Part shown: piece by piece, positions 1-9,119 of the stretch
Layout: each line of letters begins with the position of its first letter
How positions within the stretch are numbered: the stretch's first letter is position 1
DNA from: Bailinhaonella thermotolerans
GTDB lineage: Bacteria; Actinomycetota; Actinomycetes; Streptosporangiales; Streptosporangiaceae
Assembly (NCBI RefSeq): GCF_003594875.1
Contig: NZ_QZEY01000014.1
Location: 164,300-228,299, forward strand
DNA length: 64,000 bases
Direction of reading: 5' to 3'
Notes under the pieces: generated by a model
What the model was told of the DNA's origin: nothing
Database searches by the model: none
What the model saw: only the letters and a program-made list of their open reading frames with translations
Translations under genes and position numbers: made by a program

Positions 1-1378
1 AGTCCGCGAGCGCGCGCACGTAGGGGTCGGACTCGGTGGGGAACGCGGTCGCCGGGCGCAGCCGCCGGGCCGCGTCGCCCCCGGCGTACTGGATCAGGAC
101 GCCGGTCGCCCCGGCCTGGCCGCGGGTGGTCTCCCAGACCTGCTGGAACGGCAGGTCGGTGAAGCAGTCGCCGGAGGCCACGCCGGGCCAGGGGCCCTCG
201 CCGAGCCAGGTGCGGGCGGTGAACTGCATGTTGAGCTTGGTGCAGTACCCCATGCGGGCGTCGCGCAGCAGGTTCGTCATGCGCGGGTCGAACCCGGCCC
301 GCGACAGGTCGAGGCCCTGCAGGATCGGCAGCGGCACGGTCAGGATCGTGTGGTCGGCGGTGACCGCGCGGGTCGTCCCGCCCTCGTCGAAGGTGAGCGT
401 CTGCGTCCCGTCGGCGTTGGCGCGTACGGCCACCAGGCGGTGGCCCATCCGCACCGAACCGGCGGGGAGCGCGGCGGCCATGGCCTGGGTGAGCCGGTCG
501 TTGCCGCCCTCGACGCGGTAGCGCTCGTCCGACAGGCCCCACACGTTGAAGTGGCCCGGGTTCGGCTGGTAGCCCATGAGCAGGATCAGCGCGAGCGAGG
601 ATTGCAGCTCGGTCTCCGCGCCGTACTCCACGACGTACGCCACGTCGATGAAGCGGCCGAGCGGGGAGGACATGCCGCCGGGGACGCGGGTCTCGATCCA
701 CTCCCGGATGGACATCCGGTCCAGCGCGATCCCCTCCGGTGTGGCGTCGTCCCACATGACCTCGCCGGCGGCCTGGAGGTCGGCGCGCAGGCGGTGGTAG
801 ACGGGCTTGAAGTCCTCGTCGGCCTGGGCGCGCGGGTAGTACTCCCCGTTGAAGTGCAGGGTCTCCTCGGCGTGTGGCGGGACGGCCCCGGCGAAGTCGA
901 GCGTCCGCAGCCCGAAGCGGCGGCACAGCTCCAGCATCTTCTTGTGCTCGACGTCGATCAGCTCCCCGCCGATCTCGGAGGTCTGGCCGTTCGCCCAGTG
1001 CGTGCGCTGGGTGTGGATGCGGCCGCCCAGCCGCGACGGGTTCGCCTCGTACAGGGTGAACGCCGCACCGGCGTCCTTCAGCGTGAGCGCGGCGGTCAGG
1101 CCGGCGATGCCGCCGCCCACGACCGCGATCCGGGCCGGCCTCGGCGGCCTGCCGGCCTCGTCGGCGGCGCGGGCGGGCGCGGGGGACAGCCCGGCCAGGC
1201 CCGAGGCGGCGATCCCCGCCGCGGCGGCGCGCCGCAGCAGTTCACGCCGCCCCAGCCCGGGCTCCGCGGCGGCCGCGCGCATCCCGCGCAGTTCGGCGAC
1301 GGGGACGCGCAGCCGTTCGGCGGCCGCGTGGTCGGCGGTCAGGGCCTTGAGGATCCGCATGGGGGACGTGCGTGCCAT
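1..1378 (-). CDS. flavin monoamine oxidase, Tat-exported (3' end beyond window)
   Basis: FAD-dependent amine oxidase; 459 codons are visible and the C-terminus lies beyond base 1. Translating from the ATG at 1378 gives a twin-arginine signal (RRELLRR, about residues 44-50), a hydrophobic stretch and an Ala-rich cleavage region ending near residue 72. This is followed by the dinucleotide-binding motif VVGGGIAGL (about 86-94) and the family motif RLGGR (about 116-120). A Tat signal fits export of a folded flavoprotein. Known family members oxidise primary amines or amino acids to aldehyde or keto acid, H2O2 and ammonia; the substrate here cannot be told. No operon partner is visible. Confidence 0.88.
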   Translation of the reverse strand, partial: MARTSPMRILKALTADHAAAERLRVPVAELRGMRAAAAEPGLGRRELLRRAAAAGIAASGLAGLSPAPARAADEAGRPPRPARIAVVGGGIAGLTAALTLKDAGAAFTLYEANPSRLGGRIHTQRTHWANGQTSEIGGELIDVEHKKMLELCRRFGLRTLDFAGAVPPHAEETLHFNGEYYPRAQADEDFKPVYHRLRADLQAAGEVMWDDATPEGIALDRMSIREWIETRVPGGMSSPLGRFIDVAYVVEYGAETELQSSLALILLMGYQPNPGHFNVWGLSDERYRVEGGNDRLTQAMAAALPAGSVRMGHRLVAVRANADGTQTLTFDEGGTTRAVTADHTILTVPLPILQGLDLSRAGFDPRMTNLLRDARMGYCTKLNMQFTARTWLGEGPWPGVASGDCFTDLPFQQVWETTRGQAGATGVLIQYAGGDAARRLRPATAFPTESDPYVRALAD

Positions 1379-1504
1379 GGCTCTCCCTCGGACGGGGTGG
1401 GGTGGCCGTCAGCCTCTCCCCGCCGCATCCGCGCGGCAAGTGACACGAACGCAGGAATCCGCCCCTCCGGCTGACACACTGACCGCCGGGGGCCCCGGGG
1501 CCGC

Positions 1505-1963
1505 TCAGCGCCGCATCTGGCCGCCCTTGAGCGCCTGGACCTGCTGGAACTTGTCGGCCATGTCACGCAGGTCGGATTCGTCGCAGCGGTCGCGGAGGCG
1601 CGGGAACTCCTCCTTCTCCTCGTGGGTCGCGTGCGCGTCCACCGCCTGGTGCAGCTTCTCGAACAGCTCGCCGAAGCCGTCGGCGTCCGGCCCCATGCTC
1701 TTGAGCTGGGCGAGGACCTTCTTGGCCTGGTTCTCCTCCTCGATCCGGGCGTCCGCGACCTCGCTCGCGATGCGCTTGGTCATCGGGTGCACCACCTGCT
1801 CCTCGGCGTCCTCGTGGACCTCCAGGAGCTGCGCGAGCTGCTTGAACTTGGACGCCCGCTCGTTCCCCGAGGCGCTCGCGACCTCCTGGAAGAGCGACCG
1901 GATCAGGTTGTGCTGCTGGAGGATGACGTCGATGACATCGCCTTGCTGCTTGACCTTGCCCAT
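1505..1963 (-). CDS. hemerythrin HHE domain protein
   Basis: A 152-aa four-helix protein. Histidines and acidic residues sit in the hemerythrin pattern: QQHNL near residue 18, EVHEDAEE near 49, VVHPM near 58, and DAHATHEEKEEF near 107-118. These are expected to bind a di-iron centre that senses or stores O2 or NO. The start is ATG 1963 because conserved helix 1 begins at once; the reading frame continues upstream without homology. Monocistronic, and divergent from the membrane protein at 2096. Confidence 0.88.
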   Translation of the reverse strand: MGKVKQQGDVIDVILQQHNLIRSLFQEVASASGNERASKFKQLAQLLEVHEDAEEQVVHPMTKRIASEVADARIEEENQAKKVLAQLKSMGPDADGFGELFEKLHQAVDAHATHEEKEEFPRLRDRCDESDLRDMADKFQQVQALKGGQMRR

Positions 1964-2095
1964 GGTTCCCCCTCGTGTGTCACGGACATCGGCGTAGGCC
2001 CCACTACCCCCGCCCGGGCGTTTTGCCCACTTCTGTCGAGGTAGGCGGGAGGGGACGGCAGAGGCGACGGCAGAGGTCACGATCAGGGGGAAGAC

Positions 2096-2521
2096 ATGAG
2101 GTTCTTCGCGCGTGCGCATCAGATGCCGGCGAGGATCGCCACCGGGCTGTTCATCCTGAACTCCGGGATGGAGAAGGCCGAGGCGGGCGAAGAGACCGCC
2201 CAGGGGGTGCACGGCATGGCCGCCGGGGCGTATCCGCAGCTCAAGAGCCTGGACCCGGTGCGGTTCACCAGCCTGGTGGCCAAGGCGGAGATCGGCCTGG
2301 GCGCCGCCCTGCTGGCGCCGTTCGTGCCCTCGCTGCTCGCGGGCACGGCTCTCGCGGGGTTCGCCGCCGGGCTGCTCGGCGTGTACCTGCGCACGCCCGG
2401 GCTGCGCCACGAGGGCAGCCTGCGCCCGACGCAGCAGGGGATCGGCATCGCCAAGGACGTCTGGCTGCTGGGCATCGGCGTGGGCCTGATGGCGGAGGAG
2501 GCGCTCCACCGCCGCCGCTGA
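2096..2521 (+). CDS. DoxX-like small membrane protein
   Basis: 141 aa. The N-terminus (MRFFARAHQMPARIATGLFI) and the alternation of three to four hydrophobic helices (about 14-25, 60-80, 82-98, 118-135) resemble small DoxX/DoxD-type membrane proteins of actinomycetes. No catalytic motif is visible, so the function is unknown. It is divergent from the hemerythrin gene, which may hint at redox or oxygen stress, but that is only context. Confidence 0.7.
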   Translation: MRFFARAHQMPARIATGLFILNSGMEKAEAGEETAQGVHGMAAGAYPQLKSLDPVRFTSLVAKAEIGLGAALLAPFVPSLLAGTALAGFAAGLLGVYLRTPGLRHEGSLRPTQQGIGIAKDVWLLGIGVGLMAEEALHRRR

Positions 2522-2607
2522 GATCCCGCGCCCGCCGGGCGAACCTTTCGGGGGCGGCGGGGATCTAAGCGCTCGACGACCACGTCCCGACACGGAGAAG
2601 AGCGCGA

Positions 2608-5600
2608 ATGCCCCCCACGCCGTCCCCGCAGGATCCCGCCCGCGTCGGGGAGTACTGGCTGGCCGGACGCCTGGGCGCGGGCGGGCAGGGGGTGGTCTAC
2701 GAGGCGTACGACCGCGACGGCGGCCGGGTCGCGGTCAAGCTGCTGCACGCCTCCGTCGCCGCCGACCCCGAGATCCTGCGCCGGTTCGCCCGCGAGGCGG
2801 TCGCCGCCCAGCGGGTGGCCTCCTTCTGCACCGCCCGCGTGCTCGCCGCCGAGGTGTCGGGCCCCCGGCCGTACCTCGTCAGCGAGTACGTCGAGGGGCC
2901 GAGCCTGCGCGCGGCGGTGGAGCGGGGCCGCCGGTTCGGCGGCGACGACCTGGTCCGCCTCGCGACCGCGATCGCCACGGCGCTGACGGCGATCCACGAG
3001 GCGGGCGTGGTCCACCGCGACCTCAAGCCCGACAACGTCCTGCTCGGCCCGGACGGCCCCCGCGTGATCGACTTCGGGATCGCGCGGACGGAGGACATGT
3101 CCCTCACCTCGACCGGGCTCGTCGCGGGCACCCCGCTCTACATGGCCCCGGAGATCTTCACCGGGGAGCGCGCCACCCCGGCCGCCGACGTGTTCGCCTG
3201 GGGCGCGGTCCTGCTGTACGCCGCGACCGGCGAGGACCCCTTCGCCGCCGGGAGCCTGGGCGCGATCATGCACCGCGTTCTCAGCGCCGACCTCGACCTC
3301 ACCCCTCTCCCGCCCGCGCTGCGCCCCCTGGCCGCGGCCGCCCTCGCGCGCACCCCCGGGGCCCGTCCCTCCGCGCGGGACCTCCTCCTGTCCCTCGTCA
3401 CCCCCCGCCCCCGCGACCAGGCCGATCCGGTACGGCTGCCGCCCGGCGCGCCCGCCGTACGGCACGAGCCGGCGCGGGACCTCCGGAACGGGGACGCCCT
3501 GGGCCGGGACGCGCCGGACGGGGACCTGCTGGCGCGGGGGCGCGAGGCGGCGGGCGGGCTGGCGCGAGAGGGGGATCCGGACCCCGATCTCGGGGCGCGG
3601 GCGGAGGAGGTCTACGCCCGGCTGGACGGGCCCGGGCGGGACGCGGCGCCCGGCGTGCTGCTGCGGCTGGTCACCCTGGACGACGCGGGCTTCGAGAGCC
3701 CCCGCCCCGCCCTGCGGGAGGACCTGGCGGCGACCGGCCCCGGGGCCGAGCGCGTGGTCGGGGCGTTCGGGGAGGCGGGGCTGCTGCGCGGCGAGGAGGA
3801 GTACGTCCTGCTCACGCGCCCGGCGCTGGTGCGCGCCTGGCCCCGGCTGCGCGGGTGGCTGGACGAGGACCGGGGCGGGCTGCGGCTGCACGCGGCGCTC
3901 GCCGCCGGGGCGCGGGCGTGGCGCGAGCGCGGGCGCAAGGACGCCGACCTGCTGCACGGCGGCCGCCTGGACGACGCCCTGGCCTGGGCCGCGACGGGCC
4001 GCCGCCACCTCACCCTGAACCCGGGCGAGCGCGAGTTCCTCGACGCGAGCGCCGCGCTCACCCGCCGCCGGCGCCGCCGCCGCGCCCTGCTGACCCTGGC
4101 GCTGGCGGTGCTGCTGGTGCTGTCGCTGGCCGGGGGCGGCCTGGCGGCGTACCAGAGCAGCCGCGTGGCCGAGCAGCGCGACCTGGCGGCGGGGCGGGAA
4201 CTGGCCCACGTCGCCGGCACCCTCCGGGCCACGGACCCGGTGCGCGCGATGCTGCTCAACGTCGCCGCCTGGACGCTGGCCCCCGGCCCGGACACCCGGT
4301 CCGGCCTGATGGCGGCGCTGTACCAGCCCGAGGCCGCCGCCTTCCAGGCCCCGCGCGCCGCCGGGCCGGTGCGCCGGGTGCTCAGCGGGGACGGGCGGCG
4401 GCTGGTGAGCGTGAGCGCGGACGGCGTGAGCGTCCACGACGTGGCGACGGGGAGGCGGGCCGGTGGCTGGGCGGACGCGCGGGTGAAGGACGCGGACCTC
4501 CAGGACGTCTCGCTGAGCCGGGACGGCCGCCGCCTGGCGATCGTCGCCGACCGGACCGTCCGCGTCTGGGACACCCGCACCGGGCGGCCGCTGCGGGAAC
4601 ACCGCCTCGCGCCCCAGGCGCCGCAGGTGGGCGCGGACTTCGGCGGCGGCGACCGGCTGCTCGCGCTCACCGAGGGCCAGGGCCTGCTGCTGTGGGACAC
4701 GGCCACGGGCGGCACGCGCGGCCGGGGCCTGGACTGGCAGTCCGGCCGCACGGCGATCCACGGCGACCTCGTGGCGGTGGCCGGGCTGGAGGCCAGGCTC
4801 GCGGTGTACCGCTCCGGGGCGCCCGACCCGCGCTTCCGCGGGGCCTGCCCGGGGGAGGTCCGGGCGGTCGCGATCAGCCCCGACGGGCGCACCCTGGCGT
4901 GCGGGGGCGCGCGGATCCGCCTCATCGACACCGCCACCGGCCGCCCCCTCCCGGCCTCCGGCGGGACGGGCTCCGGGGAGACCGGCTCCGGGGAGACCGG
5001 CTCCGGGGAGGCGCGGGCGGAGTGGCCGTGGCGGATTTCGGGCGGGGAACGCCTCAACCTGCAGAACACGCCCGAGCTGCGCTTCAGCGCGGACGGGCGG
5101 CTGCTGGCCGGGTTCGGCGACCGCAACGTCAAGGTGTGGCGGGTCGCCGACCGCCGCCTCCTGCTCGACTACACCGCCCCCGGCCTGCTGGCCGACGCCC
5201 GCCCGGACCCCGGCGGGCGCTTCGTCCGCGTCCTCATGGACGACACCGTGCTCACCCTCGACCTGGCCGCGCACCCCGCCTCGCGCCCTCTGCCCGAGGG
5301 CGCGGAGGCCACGGCGTTCGCCCCCGGCGGCGGCCTGCTCGCCCTCCAGGCCGCCGACCTGACGGGCGCGGTCCGCCTCTGGGACGTGCGGCGCGGCGCG
5401 GAGGTCGAGCTGCCGGGGGCGGTCTCGTCCGAGTCCGCCCTGCGGCCCGCCTTTGACCGCGCGGGCCGGGTCTTCGCCGCCGCCGACGCGCGGCACGTCA
5501 GCGTGTGGGACACGCGCGGCCCCCGATCGCTCCGCCGCTTCCCGGTGCCCCCCGGGAGCCGGGCCCAGAGCGTGGCCCTGAGCCCCGACGGCCGCAGGCT

Positions 5601-6294
5601 CGCCGTCGTCCTCGGCTCGGAGGGGGACCGGCCGGAAGCCGTCCTGCGGCTCTGGGACCTGTCCACCGGCCGCGCGACGAAGCTCCCCGTCACGGCGGAG
5701 CACGGCGGCGTCGTCTTCACCCCCGACGGCGGCGCGCTCGCCTCCACCGGGGGCGGCCGGGCCCGCCTCCTGGACCTGGCCACCGGCCGCCCCTCCGGTC
5801 CCGGCTACGGCGGCGAATCCCAGGACCACGTGGAACTGGCCTTCAGCGCCCAGGGCCTGATGGCCGTCGCGGACTCCTCGGGCCGGATCGCGCTGTGGGA
5901 CAGGCGCGGCCCCGAGCCGCTGCCCCCGGCCATGCACGGCGTCGCCGAGGCCATCGAGCAGGTCGCCTTCAGCCCCGGCGGCGACCTGCTGGCCACCGGC
6001 GGTGACTCAGGCACGGTCCAGCTCTGGGACGTGCGGACCCGCCGCCTCCTCGGCACCCCGTGGCACCACGGAACCGGCATCGGCGCCCTCGCGTTCACCC
6101 CCGACGGCTCGGCCCTCCTGGCGGCCGCCGACCCGGGCCTGTCGGGCGAGCCGGGCCGCGTCATCACTCACCCCGTGGCCCCCGGCGAGGTGGTCCGCCT
6201 GCTCTGCGCCCGCGCGGGCCGTACCCTCACCGACGCCGAGTGGTCCCGCCACCTGGCCGGCACCCCCCGCCCCGCCCTCTGCCCGGCCCCCTGA
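2608..6294 (+). CDS. Ser/Thr protein kinase - winged-helix remnant - TM - WD40 protein
   Basis: 1228 aa. The N-terminal Hanks kinase (residues 12-265) is intact: glycine loop GAGGQG, VAVK Lys44, HRD with Asp138, DFG 155-157, and APE-like MAPEIF. Residues about 310-480 look like the C-terminal helical/winged-helix part of STAND-type NTPases (EVYARLDG, LLRGEEEYVL, HEALLRAW-like LVRAWPRLRGWLDEDR). I see no Walker A/B NTPase core between the kinase and this part. One TM helix (about 490-512) follows an Arg-rich stretch, then an AYQS-type linker and a ~700-residue C-terminal WD40-like propeller with many SPDGR-type blades. A GSGET repeat sits near residues 788-800. Probable membrane signalling kinase with an outside or scaffold propeller; the partner is unknown. 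Start ATG 2608 directly precedes the kinase fold. Confidence 0.9.
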   Translation: MPPTPSPQDPARVGEYWLAGRLGAGGQGVVYEAYDRDGGRVAVKLLHASVAADPEILRRFAREAVAAQRVASFCTARVLAAEVSGPRPYLVSEYVEGPSLRAAVERGRRFGGDDLVRLATAIATALTAIHEAGVVHRDLKPDNVLLGPDGPRVIDFGIARTEDMSLTSTGLVAGTPLYMAPEIFTGERATPAADVFAWGAVLLYAATGEDPFAAGSLGAIMHRVLSADLDLTPLPPALRPLAAAALARTPGARPSARDLLLSLVTPRPRDQADPVRLPPGAPAVRHEPARDLRNGDALGRDAPDGDLLARGREAAGGLAREGDPDPDLGARAEEVYARLDGPGRDAAPGVLLRLVTLDDAGFESPRPALREDLAATGPGAERVVGAFGEAGLLRGEEEYVLLTRPALVRAWPRLRGWLDEDRGGLRLHAALAAGARAWRERGRKDADLLHGGRLDDALAWAATGRRHLTLNPGEREFLDASAALTRRRRRRRALLTLALAVLLVLSLAGGGLAAYQSSRVAEQRDLAAGRELAHVAGTLRATDPVRAMLLNVAAWTLAPGPDTRSGLMAALYQPEAAAFQAPRAAGPVRRVLSGDGRRLVSVSADGVSVHDVATGRRAGGWADARVKDADLQDVSLSRDGRRLAIVADRTVRVWDTRTGRPLREHRLAPQAPQVGADFGGGDRLLALTEGQGLLLWDTATGGTRGRGLDWQSGRTAIHGDLVAVAGLEARLAVYRSGAPDPRFRGACPGEVRAVAISPDGRTLACGGARIRLIDTATGRPLPASGGTGSGETGSGETGSGEARAEWPWRISGGERLNLQNTPELRFSADGRLLAGFGDRNVKVWRVADRRLLLDYTAPGLLADARPDPGGRFVRVLMDDTVLTLDLAAHPASRPLPEGAEATAFAPGGGLLALQAADLTGAVRLWDVRRGAEVELPGAVSSESALRPAFDRAGRVFAAADARHVSVWDTRGPRSLRRFPVPPGSRAQSVALSPDGRRLAVVLGSEGDRPEAVLRLWDLSTGRATKLPVTAEHGGVVFTPDGGALASTGGGRARLLDLATGRPSGPGYGGESQDHVELAFSAQGLMAVADSSGRIALWDRRGPEPLPPAMHGVAEAIEQVAFSPGGDLLATGGDSGTVQLWDVRTRRLLGTPWHHGTGIGALAFTPDGSALLAAADPGLSGEPGRVITHPVAPGEVVRLLCARAGRTLTDAEWSRHLAGTPRPALCPAP

Positions 6295-6454
6295 CGGGAC
6301 TTCCGCGCCGTGCGTCCCGGATGAGTTCGCGGGAGGTCCCGCGCCGCGATCCCCGCCGAGGCACGGCTTCCGCGGCGCGGGGTGGGCGGGCGGGAGCCGT
6401 ACGGTGACGGAGGGTGTGCATGGAGTCGCCGGGCCCGGGTACATCCCGGGCATC

Positions 6455-7615
6455 ATGGGCATCGGGGGGAACACGTTCACCGTCGGCGTACTCGGATCGT
6501 ACGGCGGGCTCAACGTGGGGGACGAGGCGATCCTCTCCTGTGTGCTGGACTGCGTGCGGCACCGCACTCCCGAGGCGAAGGTGGTGGTGTTCAGCCGGAA
6601 CCCCGAGCACACGCGGGTGAGCCACTCGGTGTCGGCCGTCGTGCCGTGGCAGGGCGTGAGCCGCGACCGCACGCTGGCCGAGGTGCGGGAGCTGGACCTG
6701 CTGATGCTGGGCGGCGGCGGGGTGCTGTTCGACCAGGACGCCCGCCTCTACGCGCGGGTGGTGCGGACGGCGCAGGACAGCGGGGTGCCGACCTTCGCGT
6801 ACGCCATCGGGGTGGGCCCGCTCTCCGAGCCCGAGGACCGGAACGCCGCCCGGGAGGCCGTCGAGGAGATGACGGACGTCGTCGTACGCGACGAGGAGTC
6901 CAAGCTGGTCCTGGAGGACGTCGGGGTGAACCGGCCGGTCACGGTCACGGCCGATCCGGCGCTGCTGCTGAAGGCGCAGCCGTTCACCACCGAGATGCTC
7001 GCGCGCGAGGGCGTGGTCAAGAGCGGGCCGCTCGTGGGCCTGTCGGTGCGCGAGCCGGGCAGGGCCGCCCAGAACCTCGACGAGGACAGCTACCACAGCC
7101 TGATCGCCGAGATGGCCGACTTCCTGGTCAACCGGCTGGACGCGAACCTGCTGTTCGTGCCCATGGAGCGCGACGACATCCGGCATTCGCACGCGGTGAT
7201 GTCGCACATGTCCTCGCCCGAGCGGGGGCGGGTGCTCAACGAGCGGTACAGCCCCGGGCAGATCCTCGGGCTGATGCGCCACCTGGACATGGTCGTCGGC
7301 ATGCGGCTGCACTTCCTGATCTTCGCGACGCTGACCGGCGTGCCGCTGCTGCCCCTGCCGTACGCCGGGAAGGTCTTCGACTTCGCCCGCGCGGTCGGGG
7401 CGCCGACGCTGACCGGCGTGGCCCGGCAGGAGGTCGGGCCGCTGCTCGCCGAGGCCGACCGGCTCTGGGACGAGCGGCCCGAGCGGTCGCGCATGCTGCT
7501 GGCCCAGGCCGAGGAGCTGAAGCGGCGCGCCCACGAGACCTGCGAGCGGTACGCCGCGCTGGCGCGGCGCATCGCCTCCGGCGGAGGCCACGATGCCGGC
7601 GCTGAACGCCCCTGA
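6455..7615 (+). CDS. polysaccharide pyruvyl transferase family protein
   Basis: 386 aa from ATG 6455. CsaB/WcaK-type fold: N-terminal GSYGGLNVGDEAIL nucleotide-loop motif, LMLGGGGVLFD, YAIGVGPL, then the C-terminal half with VGLSVRE and VGMRLHFLIFA (the conserved M-R-L-H). Family enzymes transfer pyruvate ketal from PEP to cell-wall or capsule sugars. A GTG at 6404 in frame could add 17 residues, but the fold begins just after 6455. The stop lies 23 bases inside the next gene, so translation of the pair is probably coupled. Confidence 0.85.
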   Translation: MGIGGNTFTVGVLGSYGGLNVGDEAILSCVLDCVRHRTPEAKVVVFSRNPEHTRVSHSVSAVVPWQGVSRDRTLAEVRELDLLMLGGGGVLFDQDARLYARVVRTAQDSGVPTFAYAIGVGPLSEPEDRNAAREAVEEMTDVVVRDEESKLVLEDVGVNRPVTVTADPALLLKAQPFTTEMLAREGVVKSGPLVGLSVREPGRAAQNLDEDSYHSLIAEMADFLVNRLDANLLFVPMERDDIRHSHAVMSHMSSPERGRVLNERYSPGQILGLMRHLDMVVGMRLHFLIFATLTGVPLLPLPYAGKVFDFARAVGAPTLTGVARQEVGPLLAEADRLWDERPERSRMLLAQAEELKRRAHETCERYAALARRIASGGGHDAGAERP

Positions 7616-9035
7616 CGACCCCCGGACCGTCGAGCTCCCCGCCCGCGCGGCCACCGTCGCCGGGACCACGCAGGTGCTGGTCGTCGGCGGGGGACCGGCC
7701 GGGCTCGGGGCGGCCCTCGGCGCGGCGCAGACCGGCGCCGAGGTGATCCTCGCCGAGCGGTACGGCTTCTTCGGCGGCAACGCCACGGCCGCCCTGGTCA
7801 TGCCGCTCATGTCCTTCCACAACGAGCGGAAGCAGGCCGCCGACCCGGACGTGTTCCGGCTGCTCCCCTCCGACCACGGCGAGGGCGACCCGCTGGTGGG
7901 CGGCGTCCTGTGGCGGCTGCTGGACCGGCTCGCGTCGTACGGCGGGGCGATCCTGCCGTCGGTGGAGACCGGCTACACCGTGCCGTTCGACCCCGAGCTG
8001 TTCAAGCTGGCCGCCTACGACCTGCTGGACGAGGCCGGGGTCACCGTGCTCCTGCACGCCTTCTGCTCCGGCGTGCTGGGCGAGCGCGCGGCGGTGTTCG
8101 AGACCAAGTCCGGGCCGATCGTCGTCGAGGCCGAGGTGATCGTGGACTGCACCGGGGACGGCGACGTCGCGGCGGCGGCCGGCGCGGAGTACGAGATCGG
8201 GCGGCCCGAGGACGGGCTCGTCCAGCCGATGACCCTCATGTTCCGCATGGCCGACTTCGACCGGGCCGGCTTCACGCGGTACGTCGAGGACCACCCAGGC
8301 CAGTGGCGCGGCGTGCACGGCCTGTGGGACCTGATCCGGGAGGCCACCGAGGCCGGGGAGCTGGACCTGCCGCGCGAGGACGTCCTCTTCTTCGCCACGC
8401 CGCACCCGGGCGAGGTCAGCGTCAACAGCACCCGCGTGACCCGCGTCCTCGGCACCAGCGTCTACGACCTCACCCGCGCCGAGCTCCTGGCCCACCGGCA
8501 GATGGACCAGATCGTCCGGTTCCTCCGCTCCCGCGTGCCGGGGTTCGAGCTGGCGTACGCCGTGCAGAGCGGGGTCCAGGTCGGCGTGCGCGAGACCCGC
8601 CGCGTCCTCGGCGACCACGAGCTGACCGGCGACGACATCCTGCTCGCCCGCCCGTTCGACGACGTGATCGCGCGCGGGGCGTACCCCATCGACATCCACA
8701 ACCCGGCGGGGACCGGCACCCTCCTGCGCCGCGTCCCGACCGGCTCGGCGTACGACATCCCGCTGCGCTGCCTGCTGCCGCGCGGGGTGGACCACCTCCT
8801 CGTCGCGGGGCGCTGCATCTCGGGCAGCCATGTCGCCCTCTCCTCCTACCGCGTCATGCCCATCGCCATGGCGACCGGCCACGCCGCCGGGGTCTGCGCC
8901 GCGCTGGCCGCCCGCGCCGGCCGCCCGCCGCGCGGCGTCCCCGCCGCCGAGGTCCAGCGCCACCTCCTCGCCCAGGGCGCCATCCTCCGCCCCGGCCTCC
9001 CGGACCTCCCCGGCGCCCCCGCCCCCACTCCCTGA
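7593..9035 (+). CDS. FAD-dependent oxidoreductase (FAD_oxidored type)
   Basis: 480 aa. Rossmann motif VLVVGGGPAGLGAALGAA (about 29-46), ERYGFFGGNATAALV just behind it, the second nucleotide-site motif IVDCTGDGDVAAAAGAEYE (about 181-200), and the C-terminal LLVAGRCISGSHVALSSYRV. This matches the FAD-dependent oxidoreductase family related to HdrA/thiazole-synthase flavoproteins; substrate unknown. The ATG at 7593 lies inside the pyruvyl-transferase gene, a 23-bp overlap. The two products therefore probably act in one modification pathway (inference). Confidence 0.87.
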   Translation: MPALNAPDDPRTVELPARAATVAGTTQVLVVGGGPAGLGAALGAAQTGAEVILAERYGFFGGNATAALVMPLMSFHNERKQAADPDVFRLLPSDHGEGDPLVGGVLWRLLDRLASYGGAILPSVETGYTVPFDPELFKLAAYDLLDEAGVTVLLHAFCSGVLGERAAVFETKSGPIVVEAEVIVDCTGDGDVAAAAGAEYEIGRPEDGLVQPMTLMFRMADFDRAGFTRYVEDHPGQWRGVHGLWDLIREATEAGELDLPREDVLFFATPHPGEVSVNSTRVTRVLGTSVYDLTRAELLAHRQMDQIVRFLRSRVPGFELAYAVQSGVQVGVRETRRVLGDHELTGDDILLARPFDDVIARGAYPIDIHNPAGTGTLLRRVPTGSAYDIPLRCLLPRGVDHLLVAGRCISGSHVALSSYRVMPIAMATGHAAGVCAALAARAGRPPRGVPAAEVQRHLLAQGAILRPGLPDLPGAPAPTP

Positions 9036-9119
9036 ACCGCCCCGCGCCCGAGGGGGCGGGCGATGCCGTACCGCTATCGGGGGGTGGGGCCGGGGCGGGA
9101 ACGGGCGTACGGTCCGGAC

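Noticed and set aside
2046..2593. N-terminal extension of the hemerythrin protein toward 2593
   Set aside because: The extra residues run antisense to the DoxX-like gene and show no hemerythrin features.
2119..5937. Long minus-strand open frame opposite the kinase-WD40 gene
   Set aside because: Composition is Gly/Arg/Ala/Pro noise, while the + strand has complete kinase motifs.
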